Assembly: GCA_023653785.1 (NCBI GenBank)
Contig: JAMKCH010011800.1
Coordinates: 1 to 64,000 of the forward strand
DNA length: 64,000 bases
Source: Ophioderma brevispina
Taxonomy: Eukaryota > Echinodermata > Ophiuroidea > Amphilepidida > Ophiodermatidae
Reading direction: 5' to 3'
In this document: in pieces, positions 53,201 to 59,424 of the stretch
Position numbering within the stretch: position 1 is the stretch's first letter
Layout of the letters: every line of letters starts with the position of its first letter
The notes under the pieces: generated by a model
What the model saw: the letters and a program-made list of their open reading frames with translations, nothing else
Database searches by the model: none
Told to the model about the DNA's origin: nothing
Position numbers and translations under genes: made by a program

Positions 53201-54666
53201 GCTTAATTGGTAAGAGCGCCGTGCTAGTAATACGGAGGTTGCCGGTTCGAGTCCGGCCAAGCGCACGTGTTTGTTTGTTTTTTCACATTCCCACTTTGAC
53301 GATTCTTGGGATACCAACTCAATATATTGACGTTGTTTGCTAAAATCATTAAATATCCTTTTATAATTTTACCGTTACAGATTTTGTGCTTTACAGCCGC
53401 CTCAACCGTGTCACTCCTTATTGGAATAGTCAGTTTACAATTGCTACGTTTAGGTCTTGTAGACCACACAACCAGTGGTCAAACTTTCATCAAAGAAAAG
53501 AAAGATAAATTTGTCATGGTGGCGCTGGTTACTATGGCCGTAGCATGTGGATTTGCAGTGTTATCTCTCTTTGTAAGTTGCGTCATTGCAAGGCATATGA
53601 AAAAGAAACAGCGCTACCTCAAACGACGAACATTAACCAAAGAGCAAATGATTGCAGACAGACAAGAACAACTTAGAAAGGTTGGTATTGTTTTCCTTAA
53701 CCTGAGTGCCAATTGGCCACATTGAATCTTTCATGATTTTTTAACCAATCAACAATATGGTATTAAAAGAATGGTTGATAGGAAAGCAAAGGGTTCTTAA
53801 CCTCATTAAATTTTGTGGGCAAAAATTAATAAATTAGAAAATAGTTTGCATAATTAATGTCCAAAATAGGAGATGAATGTTTAGGTTTATTGTAGATGCT
53901 ATGTGAATGGAATATCCACGATATGAAAGTCTATAGCTAAGGCTTCCAAGCATGTGTTGCTGGTGGTATTTTTGCATATTTAATGATCTACTTTGCATAA
54001 TTTATATTAAATTGAAAATACATTAATAGTAATAATCCTTTTTTCATTTAGGCTTCAATACAAATGTTTCAGATGATCGCGAAAGCAGGCGAGCCTAGTG
54101 GTTCGACCACCCACCTTGTCTTTTATTTGAAATCAATCCTGAAATGTGGGGTTTTAGCCACATCTGTTATCAACTATTAACAGACTTTTCCAAACCATAG
54201 GTATGGAAGAAACATAAGGTAGTCTCTTTTGATTTTTAGATCTCATTATTTCATGAATTGTAGGTCACATGAAATTTTAATATTTCAGCTAACTAATCAT
54301 ATATCATTGCAATGTGTTCCAATTTATGATATTAACCTTGGTGGTTTAAAAATCCACATCTGCGTGTCATTTGTGTCCCTTGAACCTTCTTTGAGAATCA
54401 GGAAGCCTGACATTTTGATGAATACCCTGACGTATGTAATTATATATTTAGTAAAATGGTACAGGCCATTAAAATAGTTTAGCATCTCAAAATGGCGGTC
54501 ACCACTGTGAAAGGGTGTATATTTTAACGAATAGCAATCATTAATCAAGTGTGTTTTTCTTTTTCTTTTTCTTCCATTGCTCCTCTAGCAAAAGGAACAA
54601 GAGAAGAAGATTATCGAAAAGATGGAGAAAGAGCAAGCCAGATCCACACGCTACCATCGAATATGA
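24566..54666 (+). CDS. TMEM196-like four-transmembrane protein gene (spliced)
   Basis: Joined coding exons 24566-24808, 41566-41622, 53381-53680 and 54589-54666 give about 225 residues; every junction is phase 0. The predicted protein has an acidic N-tail (1-30), TM1 (about 36-62), the motif PIWSGG at 75-80, TM2 (about 76-94) ending in a basic ARRK, TM3 (about 101-124), an extracellular-type loop (125-142), TM4 (about 143-170) and a strongly charged, probably helical C-tail (171-225). Spacing of the P-x-W-S-G motif, the basic pair after TM2 and the TM3/TM4 sequences line up without gaps with my recollection of vertebrate TMEM196, a small CD20/MS4A-like tetraspan family of unclear molecular role. 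Membrane location follows from the hydrophobic segments; function is not deduced. Introns are about 16.8, 11.8 and 0.9 kb. Vertebrate TMEM196 is somewhat shorter (about 180 residues). An alternative last exon at 54052-54180 would give about 242 residues. Exon recognition is strong; the family name is an inference from pattern similarity without a search. Confidence 0.8.
25323..25396. repeat. Small hairpin plus (CA)n microsatellite
   Basis: GCGTAAGCG (25323-25331) pairs perfectly with CGCTTACGC (25338-25346). A CA run follows from about 25350 to 25394. Confidence 0.8.
25465..25899 (-). other. 144-codon open frame, doubtful
   Basis: One of the longest non-repetitive open frames in the window, inside intron 1 and antisense to the gene. 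It has a hydrophobic stretch (ILIVLLILIPI) and several Cys but no motif I recognise, and no splice partners or related frame nearby. Most likely chance. Confidence 0.12.
26110..26210. repeat. (TG)n/(GC)n microsatellite, first of three
   Basis: A TG run with a GCGCGCGCGCGCG core. It precedes the first 440-bp unit. Confidence 0.9.
26219..27112. repeat. Two-copy tandem 440-bp unit with inverted ends
   Basis: Copy 1 starts at 26219 and copy 2 at 26659, both with GGGAGTATTTTAAGTATAAA. Each carries further GGGAGTATTTT boxes, a TAGTATTGAGGTTTTATTC-type segment and AAAAAGTGTCTTTTTAAGAG boxes. Each ends with AAAACTCCCACAATGTAGC, the inverse of TTGTGGGAGTATTTT. Inverted ends plus subterminal repeats suggest a nonautonomous DNA element. 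TG microsatellites lie before, between (26640-26658) and after (27113-27155) the copies. Confidence 0.8.
27113..27160. repeat. (TG)n microsatellite after the second unit
   Basis: GGTGTGGGTGTGTGTGTGTG and related sequence, like that between the two units. Confidence 0.85.
27170..29345. other. Noncoding intron DNA
   Basis: Contains a short inverted pair CCTAATAAAAGTCGGG / CCCGACTTTTATTAG at 27554-27588. Otherwise nothing supported. Confidence 0.4.
29351..30385. mobile_element. Nonautonomous element with about 210-bp imperfect terminal inverted repeats
   Basis: The left arm (29351-29578) includes AGTACACTGGCACAAAAAAG, GTTGCCCTAGGTCTTGCTTT, and AAAAGTTGCAGTTTTTGGATT. The right arm (30170-30385) contains their inverses: CTTTTTGTGCCAGTGTAC, AGAGCAAGACCTAGGGCAAC and ATCCAAACTGCAACTTTTGG. 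The interior has a T-rich then G-rich homopurine block (29655-29735) and a C-rich stretch, with no transposase frame. Confidence 0.75.
29657..29738. repeat. T-tract/G-tract block
   Basis: Two T runs followed by an 18-20 base G run and a second G run. The G runs could form a quadruplex. Length may be misassembled. Confidence 0.85.
30390..34140. other. Noncoding intron DNA with a diverged repeat pair
   Basis: 31949-32105 and 33169-33355 share phrases such as GGAAAACC..T..TGGGTC, GTGGATATT.CAGATAACT and TGGTAAA.GC.ATCC.AACTAA in the same order and orientation. No genes seen. Confidence 0.5.
34151..34172. repeat. (ACA)n microsatellite
   Basis: Seven ACA triplets. Confidence 0.9.
34570..34968 (-). 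other. 132-codon open frame, doubtful
   Basis: A Lys/Arg-rich frame with two hydrophobic patches (SLLLFFLLPV and WIISLVILSW) and a basic C-terminus. No recognised domain, no splice-site support and no family match from memory. It lies antisense in intron 1, so chance is the best explanation. Confidence 0.15.
35107..35221. repeat. (TAG)n/(TTG)n trinucleotide block
   Basis: AGTAGT triplets shift through TGTAGT to GTTGTT triplets over about 115 bases. Confidence 0.9.
35379..36250. mobile_element. Inverted-end element with paired stem-loops and AGGTCA-rich interior
   Basis: TACAAGACGGCCG at 35379 is the near inverse of CGGCGTCTTGTA near 36238. At the left end two tandem units of about 52 bp each carry a perfect stem-loop (ACAAGACGG/CCGTCTTGT at 35380-35407; AAGGCGGC/GCCGCCTT at 35434-35457). 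The interior repeats AGGTCA at least four times (35759, 35799, 35937, 35958). No protein frame. Confidence 0.5.
36540..36600. repeat. (ATTT)n/(ATT)n microsatellite
   Basis: TTTATTATTTATTTATTATT-type repeats. Confidence 0.85.
37913..38596. repeat. Tandem duplication, copy 1 (carries a TIR insertion)
   Basis: Begins GAGCAGTGGAAAAATGCAAT and ends before 38597, where the same start recurs. After removing the 193-bp insertion it is about 490 bp and closely matches copy 2. The 3' part includes GTCCACTGCAGGACGAAGCC on the minus strand, like the tail of some LINE/SINE families. Confidence 0.85.
37996..38188. mobile_element. 193-bp TIR element (hAT-like MITE)
   Basis: The left end CAGTGGCGTAACGGGGGG is the exact inverse of the right end CCCCCCGTTACGCCACTG. 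Flanks TTCCCGG and TTCCCTG form an imperfect target duplication of 7-8 bp. The interior holds a G run then a C run that pair with each other, and a repeated TGACCGGGAAAAAA phrase. No transposase. CAGTGGCG-type ends and 8-bp duplications fit the hAT superfamily, but the superfamily is inferred. Confidence 0.85.
38597..39077. repeat. Tandem duplication, copy 2 (no TIR insertion)
   Basis: Follows copy 1 directly and repeats it from GAGCAGTGGAAAAGTGCAAT to CTGGTCCACTTAATC. At the place where copy 1 has the TIR element, this copy reads ACCTTTCCTGTCGTCTC without interruption. Confidence 0.85.
39536..39699. repeat. 30-bp direct repeat flanking a hairpin-bearing 104-bp segment
   Basis: An identical 30-base sequence containing AAAAACGCCTAGGAGTAATA occurs at 39536-39565 and 39670-39699. 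Right after the first copy, GCCCGCGC-TTC-GCGCGGGC (39573-39591) forms a perfect GC-rich stem-loop whose arms extend outward to AGCGGG / CCTCGCT. Confidence 0.85.
39897..39916. repeat. (CA)n run
   Basis: A short ACAC tract in a CACA-rich neighbourhood. Confidence 0.7.
40465..41400. mobile_element. Nonautonomous element with about 165-bp imperfect terminal inverted repeats
   Basis: The left arm (about 40465-40645) has GTGCCAGCCGCCAT, AACAAAAGCATATGACTA, CAAGTAACCCGCAGGACCCA and TTTTACCAAA. The right arm (about 41205-41395) has their inverses in the opposite order: GGTAAAATGGGTCCTGCGGG, TAGTCATATGCTTTTGTT and ATGGCGGCTGGCAC. No transposase frame. It ends about 170 bases before coding exon 2. 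Confidence 0.75.
41566..41622 (+). CDS. Coding exon 2 of the TMEM196-like gene (19 codons)
   Basis: A 57-base exon encoding residues 82-100, the core of TM2 followed by the basic cluster ARRKTAYT. The acceptor is TTTTTGTCTTTTTGCAG ending at 41565. The phase-0 donor is GTTGGT at 41623, a weak donor with T at +3; a second GT (GTATCA) lies 4 bases downstream but would break the frame. Gly-rich TM2 followed by Arg/Lys matches the corresponding segment of TMEM196-type proteins. Confidence 0.72.
41830..41900. repeat. C-tract with repeat-end-like flank
   Basis: A run of about 14 C follows CCCCCGCCA and leads into CATTGAAAATGCTCTGGGCA and CGACCCTGC. This resembles an eroded DNA-element end, but the partner end was not found. 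Confidence 0.3.
42325..42483. repeat. 159-bp near-perfect hairpin (foldback element)
   Basis: The left arm GGAGTTTCCGTAACCTAACC...TGACACACTTATGAATTCGG...ACGGAATA mirrors the right arm TATTCCGT...CCGAATTCATAAGTGTGTCA...GGTTACGGAAACTCC. The loop is about 11 bases (ATTCTGTGCTT). Arms are about 70 bases with few mismatches and small length differences. Confidence 0.9.
42822..42870. repeat. 22-bp tandem repeat
   Basis: ACGGGCAATTGGCCGTTATT TT and the next unit differing by one base (G to A), plus five bases of a third. Each unit is itself partly palindromic (CAATTG; ACGG/CCGT). Confidence 0.85.
43000..44220. other. Noncoding intron DNA
   Basis: No gene or clear repeat boundary seen. Confidence 0.4.
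44455..44780. repeat. Purine block followed by (TC)n block
   Basis: 44455-44615 is almost entirely A/G (GAGA, GAAG motifs). 44620-44778 is almost entirely T/C ((CT)n with CACT and AATT breaks). The blocks are mutually complementary in composition and could pair. ORFs on both strands (for example 44224-44649 minus) arise from this bias. Confidence 0.85.
44800..48150. other. Noncoding intron DNA with an old duplication
   Basis: 46995-47030 and 47890-47925 share AATCAC...AGAAAATGCACACGTACCAT. 47511-47605 and 47955-48050 share TCAAAGTC, TCATAAAG.T.TTTTTA.GC and GATGAGGCCTG-like phrases. The order is kept, suggesting a diverged direct duplication. Nothing coding supported. An A run lies at 47672-47688. 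Confidence 0.4.
48200..48420. other. GC-rich island in intron 2
   Basis: A CpG-rich stretch with CCCCCCGCAGTCGCGCGCGC and CTCTCCGGTGCAACTGGCC. I compared it mentally with 5S, U1, U2 and tRNA and found no match. It could be part of a repeat or a regulatory region. Confidence 0.3.
49078..49362 (+). mobile_element. tRNA-derived SINE (plus strand)
   Basis: The head GTCCCAGGTGGATCAGACGG leads to the B box GGTTCGAGCCC near 49120, followed by GGTGCGGCCA. The body has ATAGCGCTTTCC...CAAAGCGCTT. The 3' part TGGTGGAGTCTGGCCCAATC then AGAGAGATGGGCACTC and ACAGGTCCGTCCCC matches the SINE at 62402-62700. Confidence 0.7.
49400..50060. other. Very AT-rich noncoding DNA
   Basis: A-rich, with AAATTAAAA phrases, a T run at 49496-49509, a C run at 49915-49924 and a TATATA run near 49960. 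Confidence 0.5.
50064..50252. repeat. 42-44 bp minisatellite, about 4.5 units
   Basis: The unit core CGATGCGAATTACA(A/G)G followed by TTTCTTATTC.CACC recurs at 50070, 50114, 50155, 50197 and a partial 50239. The open frame through it (FLFAPPRMRI-type repeats) reflects the unit rather than a gene. Confidence 0.8.
51471..51509. repeat. Perfect 13-bp stem-loop
   Basis: CATGGCTACGAGC (51475-51487) and GCTCGTAGCCATG (51494-51506) with the loop TTAATC. GCGC and CGC extend the stem with one bulged C. Confidence 0.9.
52265..52400. repeat. Third, dispersed copy of the 37.9-39.1 kb repeat
   Basis: Contains GGGAAATTGGTCCTAGATCT, AACAAGAAAAATAACACTAC and CCTCTAGGGACGTAAGGGAT. These correspond to the segments 38375-38475 and 38865-38960 with modest divergence. 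Confidence 0.75.
52803..53107. mobile_element. 305-bp TIR element (Tc1/mariner-like MITE)
   Basis: Ends TACACTGTTAGAAAAA and TTTTTAAAAGTGTA are inverted, with TA at each edge. Each subterminal region holds a palindromic ACCGGAATCCCAGCTGCCAG or ACCGGCAGCAGGATTCCGGT flanked by ATTCTACCGTTAAA-like sequence, inverted between the ends. No ORF. TA edges suggest a TA target duplication; the superfamily is inferred. Confidence 0.75.
53168..53270 (+). mobile_element. tRNA-Thr(AGT)-like SINE head near exon 3
   Basis: GGCTTG (53192) begins a tRNA-like fold: D arm GCTTAATTGGTAAGAGC, anticodon loop CTAGTAA (AGT at 53226-53228) in a CCGTG/TACGG stem, and T arm GCCGG-TTCGAGT-CCGGC (53241-53257), then CAAGC. 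The acceptor stem pairs for only 5 bases, with three unpaired bases before the D arm, so it is not a functional tRNA. The 25 bases before it match the SINE copy at 16513. It ends with GTTTGTTTGTTTTTT. Confidence 0.75.
53381..53680 (+). CDS. Coding exon 3 of the TMEM196-like gene
   Basis: A 300-base exon of exactly 100 codons (residues 101-200). It encodes TM3 (ILCFTAASTVSLLIGIVSLQ), a polar loop, TM4 (about 143-170, with CGFAVLSLFVSCVIARH) and a Lys/Arg/Gln-rich cytoplasmic start (KKKQRYLKRR...EQMIADRQEQLRK). The acceptor TTTTACCGTTACAG ends at 53380 and the phase-0 donor GTTGGT begins at 53681. As in exon 2, another GT lies 4 bases downstream (GTATTG). A tRNA-derived SINE ends about 110 bases before this exon. 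Confidence 0.82.
54052..54180 (+). CDS. Candidate alternative terminal exon of the TMEM196-like gene
   Basis: A CCTTTTTTCATTTAG acceptor ends at 54051. Read in phase 0 from exon 3, the DNA encodes 42 residues (starting ASIQMFQMIAKAGEPSGSTT and then HLVFYL) before TAA at 54178-54180. The first 24 residues look protein-like and loosely recall the Asn/Gly-rich end of TMEM196. This exon competes with 54589-54666 for the same donor. It could also be a chance open stretch in the intron. Confidence 0.4.
   Translation, partial: ASIQMFQMIAKAGEPSGSTTHLVFYLKSILKCGVLATSVINY
54589..54666 (+). CDS. Candidate terminal coding exon (coiled-coil tail) of the TMEM196-like gene
   Basis: Follows a long pyrimidine tract and CTCTAG acceptor ending at 54588. 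In phase 0 it continues the charged tail with 25 residues rich in Lys, Glu and Gln (QKEQEKKIIEKMEKEQARS...) and stops at TGA 54664-54666. Composition is continuous with the end of exon 3 and predicts a longer helix. A second frame of the same DNA stays open to 54766, but it would need an exon 3 end with two leftover bases, which I do not see. AATAAA at 55214-55219 is a possible polyadenylation signal, inside a TIR element. Confidence 0.6.
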   Translation, partial: QKEQEKKIIEKMEKEQARSTRYHRI

Positions 54667-54815
54667 CGCATCCAGGATAGCGGATACAGCCTTACGTCAC
54701 ATTACATCTAAATTGGCGGGAAAAACCTACATAGTAGAGGAAAAATACATCATCTGTTCCACATAGGCAGTATCACCTGTTCCACATAGGCAGTATTAGA
54801 TGTATTCCTGAAGTC

Positions 54816-55245
54816 CAGGAACAAAATTATGCGACCAATTACGCGACCTATGTTCCACTCAATCAAGAAAGTTCAGGCCGTGGGCGAGACTTTTTGCTTT
54901 AATCCTCTCAACCATGATGCTATAACACTGGTTTCTCGGATGGCTTCTCAAATGATCTGCGATCATTTGAGAAGCCATCTCAAAAACCACTGACCTAAGA
55001 CTAGGCTTATTTAGATTCAATTGAATGCATTCTTCATAATGGTAACAATTGCGAACTATGAGTGGCTATAATCCCCTCAGTACAATTTCGACTTTTCAAC
55101 TCTGAATACAGTGATTCTCTAAATTTATAATACAGGAATGTGATTATTACTTACAACAAAGAAATCTGAAAGTCACCTGAGCTTACCCTATTACCCTCCT
55201 GATTTGTAGGTCAAATAAAAATTGGTCGCCTAATTCTGTCCCAGA
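54816..55245. mobile_element. About 430-bp TIR element downstream of the gene
   Basis: The left end CAGGAACAAAATTATGCGAC then CAATT is the inverse of the right end AATTGGTCGCCTAATTCTGT then CCCAG, with about four mismatches in 25. The interior has a perfect 19-bp hairpin (54939-54979) and the AATAAA at 55214. No ORF. Confidence 0.7.
54939..54979. repeat. Perfect 19-bp stem with 3-base loop
   Basis: GATGGCTTCTCAAATGATC and GATCATTTGAGAAGCCATC are exact inverses around TGC. Outside this, GGTTT and AAACC pair again after a small mismatch bubble. Confidence 0.92.
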
Positions 55246-55606
55246 CTATGAGCGAATATATTGGCATTGTGGCATTCAAGTCGATTTCCCGCCAATTGAC
55301 GAAAGATTTCCCTCTTAGACCTAAGGGACGCACCATTAGACATCTAGGTGAGGCATAGAACTTGCTGAAACTTCTTCTACTAGTGAGTTGGAAAAAAACA
55401 ATCGCTTAACTAATGGGTAAAAGATTTTTTTAAGTATATTTAATGCTTATAATCCGAAATTAGAAACGTTTTAATATTTTTTCGCTTGATTCAAACTTCC
55501 ATCCCCTGCCTTGATATATAATGGTGCGCTCCCTAATAGACAGCCATGCTGTATGGAAGACACGCTTTTACAAGAATACATTACATTTACTTGTTCGAAG
55601 AATTGT

Positions 55607-55635
55607 AGAAATGTTCGAATAGTTCGAACATTTCT
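55607..55635. repeat. TTCGAA palindrome cluster
   Basis: AGAAATGTTCGAA-TAG-TTCGAACATTTCT is a perfect 13-bp inverted repeat. TTGTTCGAAGAATTG (55591) and GAAATGTTCGAACAATTG (55636-55653) add two more TTCGAA cores in opposite orientation. Confidence 0.85.
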
Positions 55636-55659
55636 GAAATGTTCGAACAATTGTACTCG

Positions 55660-57470
55660 ATCATTTACATCATCGCGGGCCGAGAGAATGTTGTTCAAAG
55701 CAAACTCTAACGTCGCATTCGTAGCTATTGCTACATACATGGAAGCAACTTTTCTCCACGTTGACACTTGCACATTGGCTGCAAATTTTACACATTTGCT
55801 AAAATTTCAATGGTCGTACTTGTTCCAAAAAGCGGGACACGATCACCACTGAAGGCGTTTCCATCAACCTTCAATCTAGGCTGCACTTGAAGATCATCCC
55901 TTTTAGAGGCATTTGATTTAAAAACGTGTAGAATTCCTAATAATTGCTTGTTGGAGATGATGATTTATTACTTGCACGTGACTTCTGGGGTCACAGGTCG
56001 CAGAACCTCGGAAATAGCGAACACCGCCACCAGTTCACTTCAGTTCGCTGATTGCCACAAATACACGTTGCGCGTTGACATGATTGACATCGTTGCCTTT
56101 TGTTTGGTTTTCAGTATTTGCATATATTTGCATAACAATAACATCAGGAGAAAATGGACTCCATATTTGCAGCCGAGTTGGAACACCAACTCATATTTTT
56201 TATATTCCAAATTATGTGAATTTAAAGACTGACCTACGGGGCGAGGTTCAACGGACCCAATTTTATATAGTCTGACATTACATTCCACGCAACATTCGAC
56301 AATGTGCAAAAGTTTACATATTTTTATGACGCAAACTATGATGTCACGAGATCAGACAATTTCGTCCAGTGAATTTTATTCACGTGAGAATGCATTTTAT
56401 GCACAACCGGCTGTATAGCTACGTAAATTGTGATAAAATCACACAGTAGTAGTCGTCATTTTATAATGAATTGCTGATCTGTTCTCGTACTTAAAAAGTT
56501 GTATATCTGTGTATACTAATTTCTGTGAATGAGACACGTATCTATGTTGTGTAATCGTGACGTAAGATCCTTCTTTTCTGTGTATATTTCGCATAATAAG
56601 ACTTACGGAAGACATGAGAAAATGTATGTAATTTAGAGTAATGACAGTTGTGTAATATTTGAATATTTTGTTTTTAAATTGAACACGGCTCCTTGAGTGT
56701 TTTTTTTTTTACCAGAACGTTTGTTCAAGGTCAATAGAAAAGAAAGAGTACATTTAGAGCCTGAGGAAATGGCTGCTGTAAGTATATAGCAAGAGTAGAT
56801 TTTAGCGATCGTGTCACCTCTTTTAAAGTTTTGGATCAGTTGTTGGAATGGCAAAGGTAAACGGCTTTTGCTGGATAAAGTCAAAATGTAACCTAGACTG
56901 TCCCATAGTCTCGGCTCTGTCTTCTGATTCAGAGCACGGTAGGTTCAAAGACATAAAATCTAACTTTGGAATTGCACTTTTACAGCAGGCGCACTACCCA
57001 ACATGGTGGCGCATCCCCCTTACACATAGCAACTTGTACACGGGTTGACAAAATGCAAAATACTACTTGCCCGTGTGGATTTCGTGGGCTCTTTACTAGT
57101 CGTTAATACTCAGACCCTGAGAGCGTCTCATTGTGAGGCGAAAAGAGTTTGTATTTTAACGAAAAAGTAGCTACTCACATACATAAAAAGCAATTGCCAC
57201 AGTAAAATAATGAGAGGCCTTTATGTTACCTATTGTGGTTAAAGGTCATTGCATATTGTAAATGTTTAACATCTTCTATCGTCTTCAGCATAACTTGTGT
57301 CAAAGAGTCTGAATGAGTATGAATTTTCGATATCCATCCATCCATGTCGGCATGCATTTCCCTATGATTGTCATTTTTTCCTATTTTTTCCAATGCCTCG
57401 TAAAAAAATGCTTTTACGTCTTTTGAGTTGAAGGTCTTGTACTTCGCGACATTAATTTCTTATATTAATT
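55660..57470. other. Noncoding DNA downstream of the gene
   Basis: Several short overlapping ORFs on both strands (55471-56309 region) without domains or splice support. A T tract at 56699-56711. No element ends seen. Confidence 0.4.
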
Positions 57471-57479
57471 CGGTGTTTC

Positions 57480-57563
57480 CTGACACACTTATGAATTCGG
57501 CAACCTTTACGCTGGTCAGCATGCTGTGTATTCCACAAGATGCCGAATTCGCAGGCGTGTCAG
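57480..57563. repeat. Second member of the 42.3-kb hairpin family (diverged)
   Basis: CTGACACACTTATGAATTCG and GCCGAATTCGCAGGCGTGTC face each other around a changed loop. The left arm is identical to the 42.3-kb element over TGACACACTTATGAATTCGG. Confidence 0.8.
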
Positions 57564-57599
57564 ATGTTATCATGTCAATTTTATACTTTGAAAACGTGG

Positions 57600-59415
57600 C
57601 TTGTATTTGTTTAACGAGGTTATATCTTGTACTTAAGGCTTAACGTACCTTCGATTCAATACAAAAGACCTATTCTGAATGTTCAGGCGGACTAACTCAA
57701 GCTTTACTTTGTCAAATTTCCATTAATAGCGCTAAATATTAACGAATTAATAAGATGTTAACATGTCAAATAACAATTTAACCCCAACACATCACTAAAG
57801 TCAGCCTCTTCTACTGACTAATATGCATGTCATGACACGGTCGCTAAAATGTGCTCATTGGTGTACATGAGAGGTGTTAATGGCACAAACTAAGAAAGAG
57901 GTGAAGAACTCGTAAATCTAACTGGTTTACATGCATGCAGGAGAAGTAAATGTCATGTACGTCCATGATGCGTCAATGTTGATAAGAACATCAATAGCAT
58001 ACTATACGGTTACATCCGAAAAGACGACAAAAGGATGCTTGGCTTCAATGAAACTAGTTAGATTTACAGGACTTCATCAATCGTGTGGTTCATTCCTAAA
58101 GGTCATGCTAAAAACCACGTCCATAAGTCAAGAAGTATATTCGTTGTACTGCAATGCACCAATTTACCCGATTTACACCAATACGTTAAAATTCATTTTG
58201 AGCTACATTTCTTTATGAGGTAAGACAACTCCGATTCGAAATTATGAATAAATTGCACGTCACAAAGAGAAATTCCATCCACACAAATAAGTTGTGGGTT
58301 ATTAAATGGATCTTAGATCAAGGGCACACTGCAAAATATTTGTATAGGCCTATTTAAACCTTAAACGTGCTAATATAAACTCATACCCAAAAGACAAAGT
58401 TTCGTATAACAGGCATACACATGGTACAATTTGAATCAGTTCGTGATTATGAAGTTTATTTCTGTATGTTACTCTACTTTTGGGCAGTGTGTGTAAATAT
58501 ATTCCTGCGAAAAAACTAAAGCATTTTGGTCTATTTATGGTCAAAATACTAAACAAAAAAATGTGTCGCATTTTCTAATGAGAGGCATAAATATTCAGGT
58601 TGATCAAATGCTTTAGTTTCTTATCAGAACTTATATACGTTATATGAAAGGTGCATTTTGCTATGGTGTTGATAATAATATAGGAAACACGTGTTTATTA
58701 AAGTGGCACAGGCACATTTTCAAACAAAGTATATCATTTTTTTCAATTTGCTCTCAAATGGACCTTGGAAGCATAGCGATATTTTACACACAAAAAAATT
58801 CAAAACCATAAAAACACATTAGGACCCCTAATAAGAGGCTAAAAAAAAAAAAATAACATCCTGTAATTTGTGAGCCTATTTTGGGGTTTGCCGTAACTGT
58901 AATAAAAAAGTGTCTACTAAACATGAATATGGCAGACTAGTACGCCTTGATATTATAGCCACAAAGGTCACTAACCAATCAAAACAGTGTTGATACCAAG
59001 GGATTCAACTCCGGCGTGTTTTTCGGGTGTGTTTAACGGGGTCTGCCGAATAAAACCACTCCGTCATTTTGTTGACAATAGGGCCGCAATTTGTTTATAT
59101 TTGGAAGAAAAAGCTGATCGTGGCTTTAATTAGTTCAGATTAGGGATATAATAGCTTTACTACCATGCACATATTCATTTTTTAAAAATCTTGAGGCGTA
59201 CTATTTTCCAATGTGCCAGTGGCTCCTCTTTAAGTACTGCTCCAAAATAAACACCATTTAACGTTTAGATATTAACACTTGCTTTAATTTGCAACAATGT
59301 CGAATGGAGCTGCATACCTCTGATTGATTGGTGTTTTTGAAAAGAGCAACATTTTTCTAAGTATCCGTTACGTTTAGGGCACAGTAACCATGGTATATGT
59401 GAAATAGCTGTTTAA
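57600..59415. other. Noncoding spacer
   Basis: AT-rich, an A tract at 58841-58852, chance ORFs only. Confidence 0.4.
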
Positions 59416-59424
59416 CCAAATTAA

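Larger units (their letters stand above)
41623..53380 (+). other. Intron 2 of the TMEM196-like gene
   Basis: About 11.8 kb between a GTTGGT donor and a GTTACAG acceptor. It holds a long hairpin at 42.3 kb, a purine/pyrimidine block at 44.5-44.8 kb, SINEs at 49.1 and 53.2 kb, a minisatellite at 50.1 kb and a TIR element at 52.8 kb. No additional exon is needed, because exons 2 and 3 join in phase within an ungapped family pattern. Confidence 0.65.

Noticed and set aside
53192..53265. Functional tRNA-Thr(AGT) gene
   Set aside because: The T arm is good, but the acceptor stem pairs only partly and three bases separate it from the D arm. Homology continues upstream of the tRNA part, as in a SINE.
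54551..54766. Alternative frame of the last exon (KRNKRRRLSKRW...)
   Set aside because: It needs an upstream exon ending with two leftover bases; exon 3 ends in phase 0 at its only frame-compatible donor.
55591..55653. Heat-shock element array
   Set aside because: GAA and TTC blocks are separated by 0 or 3 bases instead of the required 2.
55948..56309. Overlapping ORFs of 90-94 codons on both strands
   Set aside because: Opposite-strand overlap, no domains, and no consistent splice sites.
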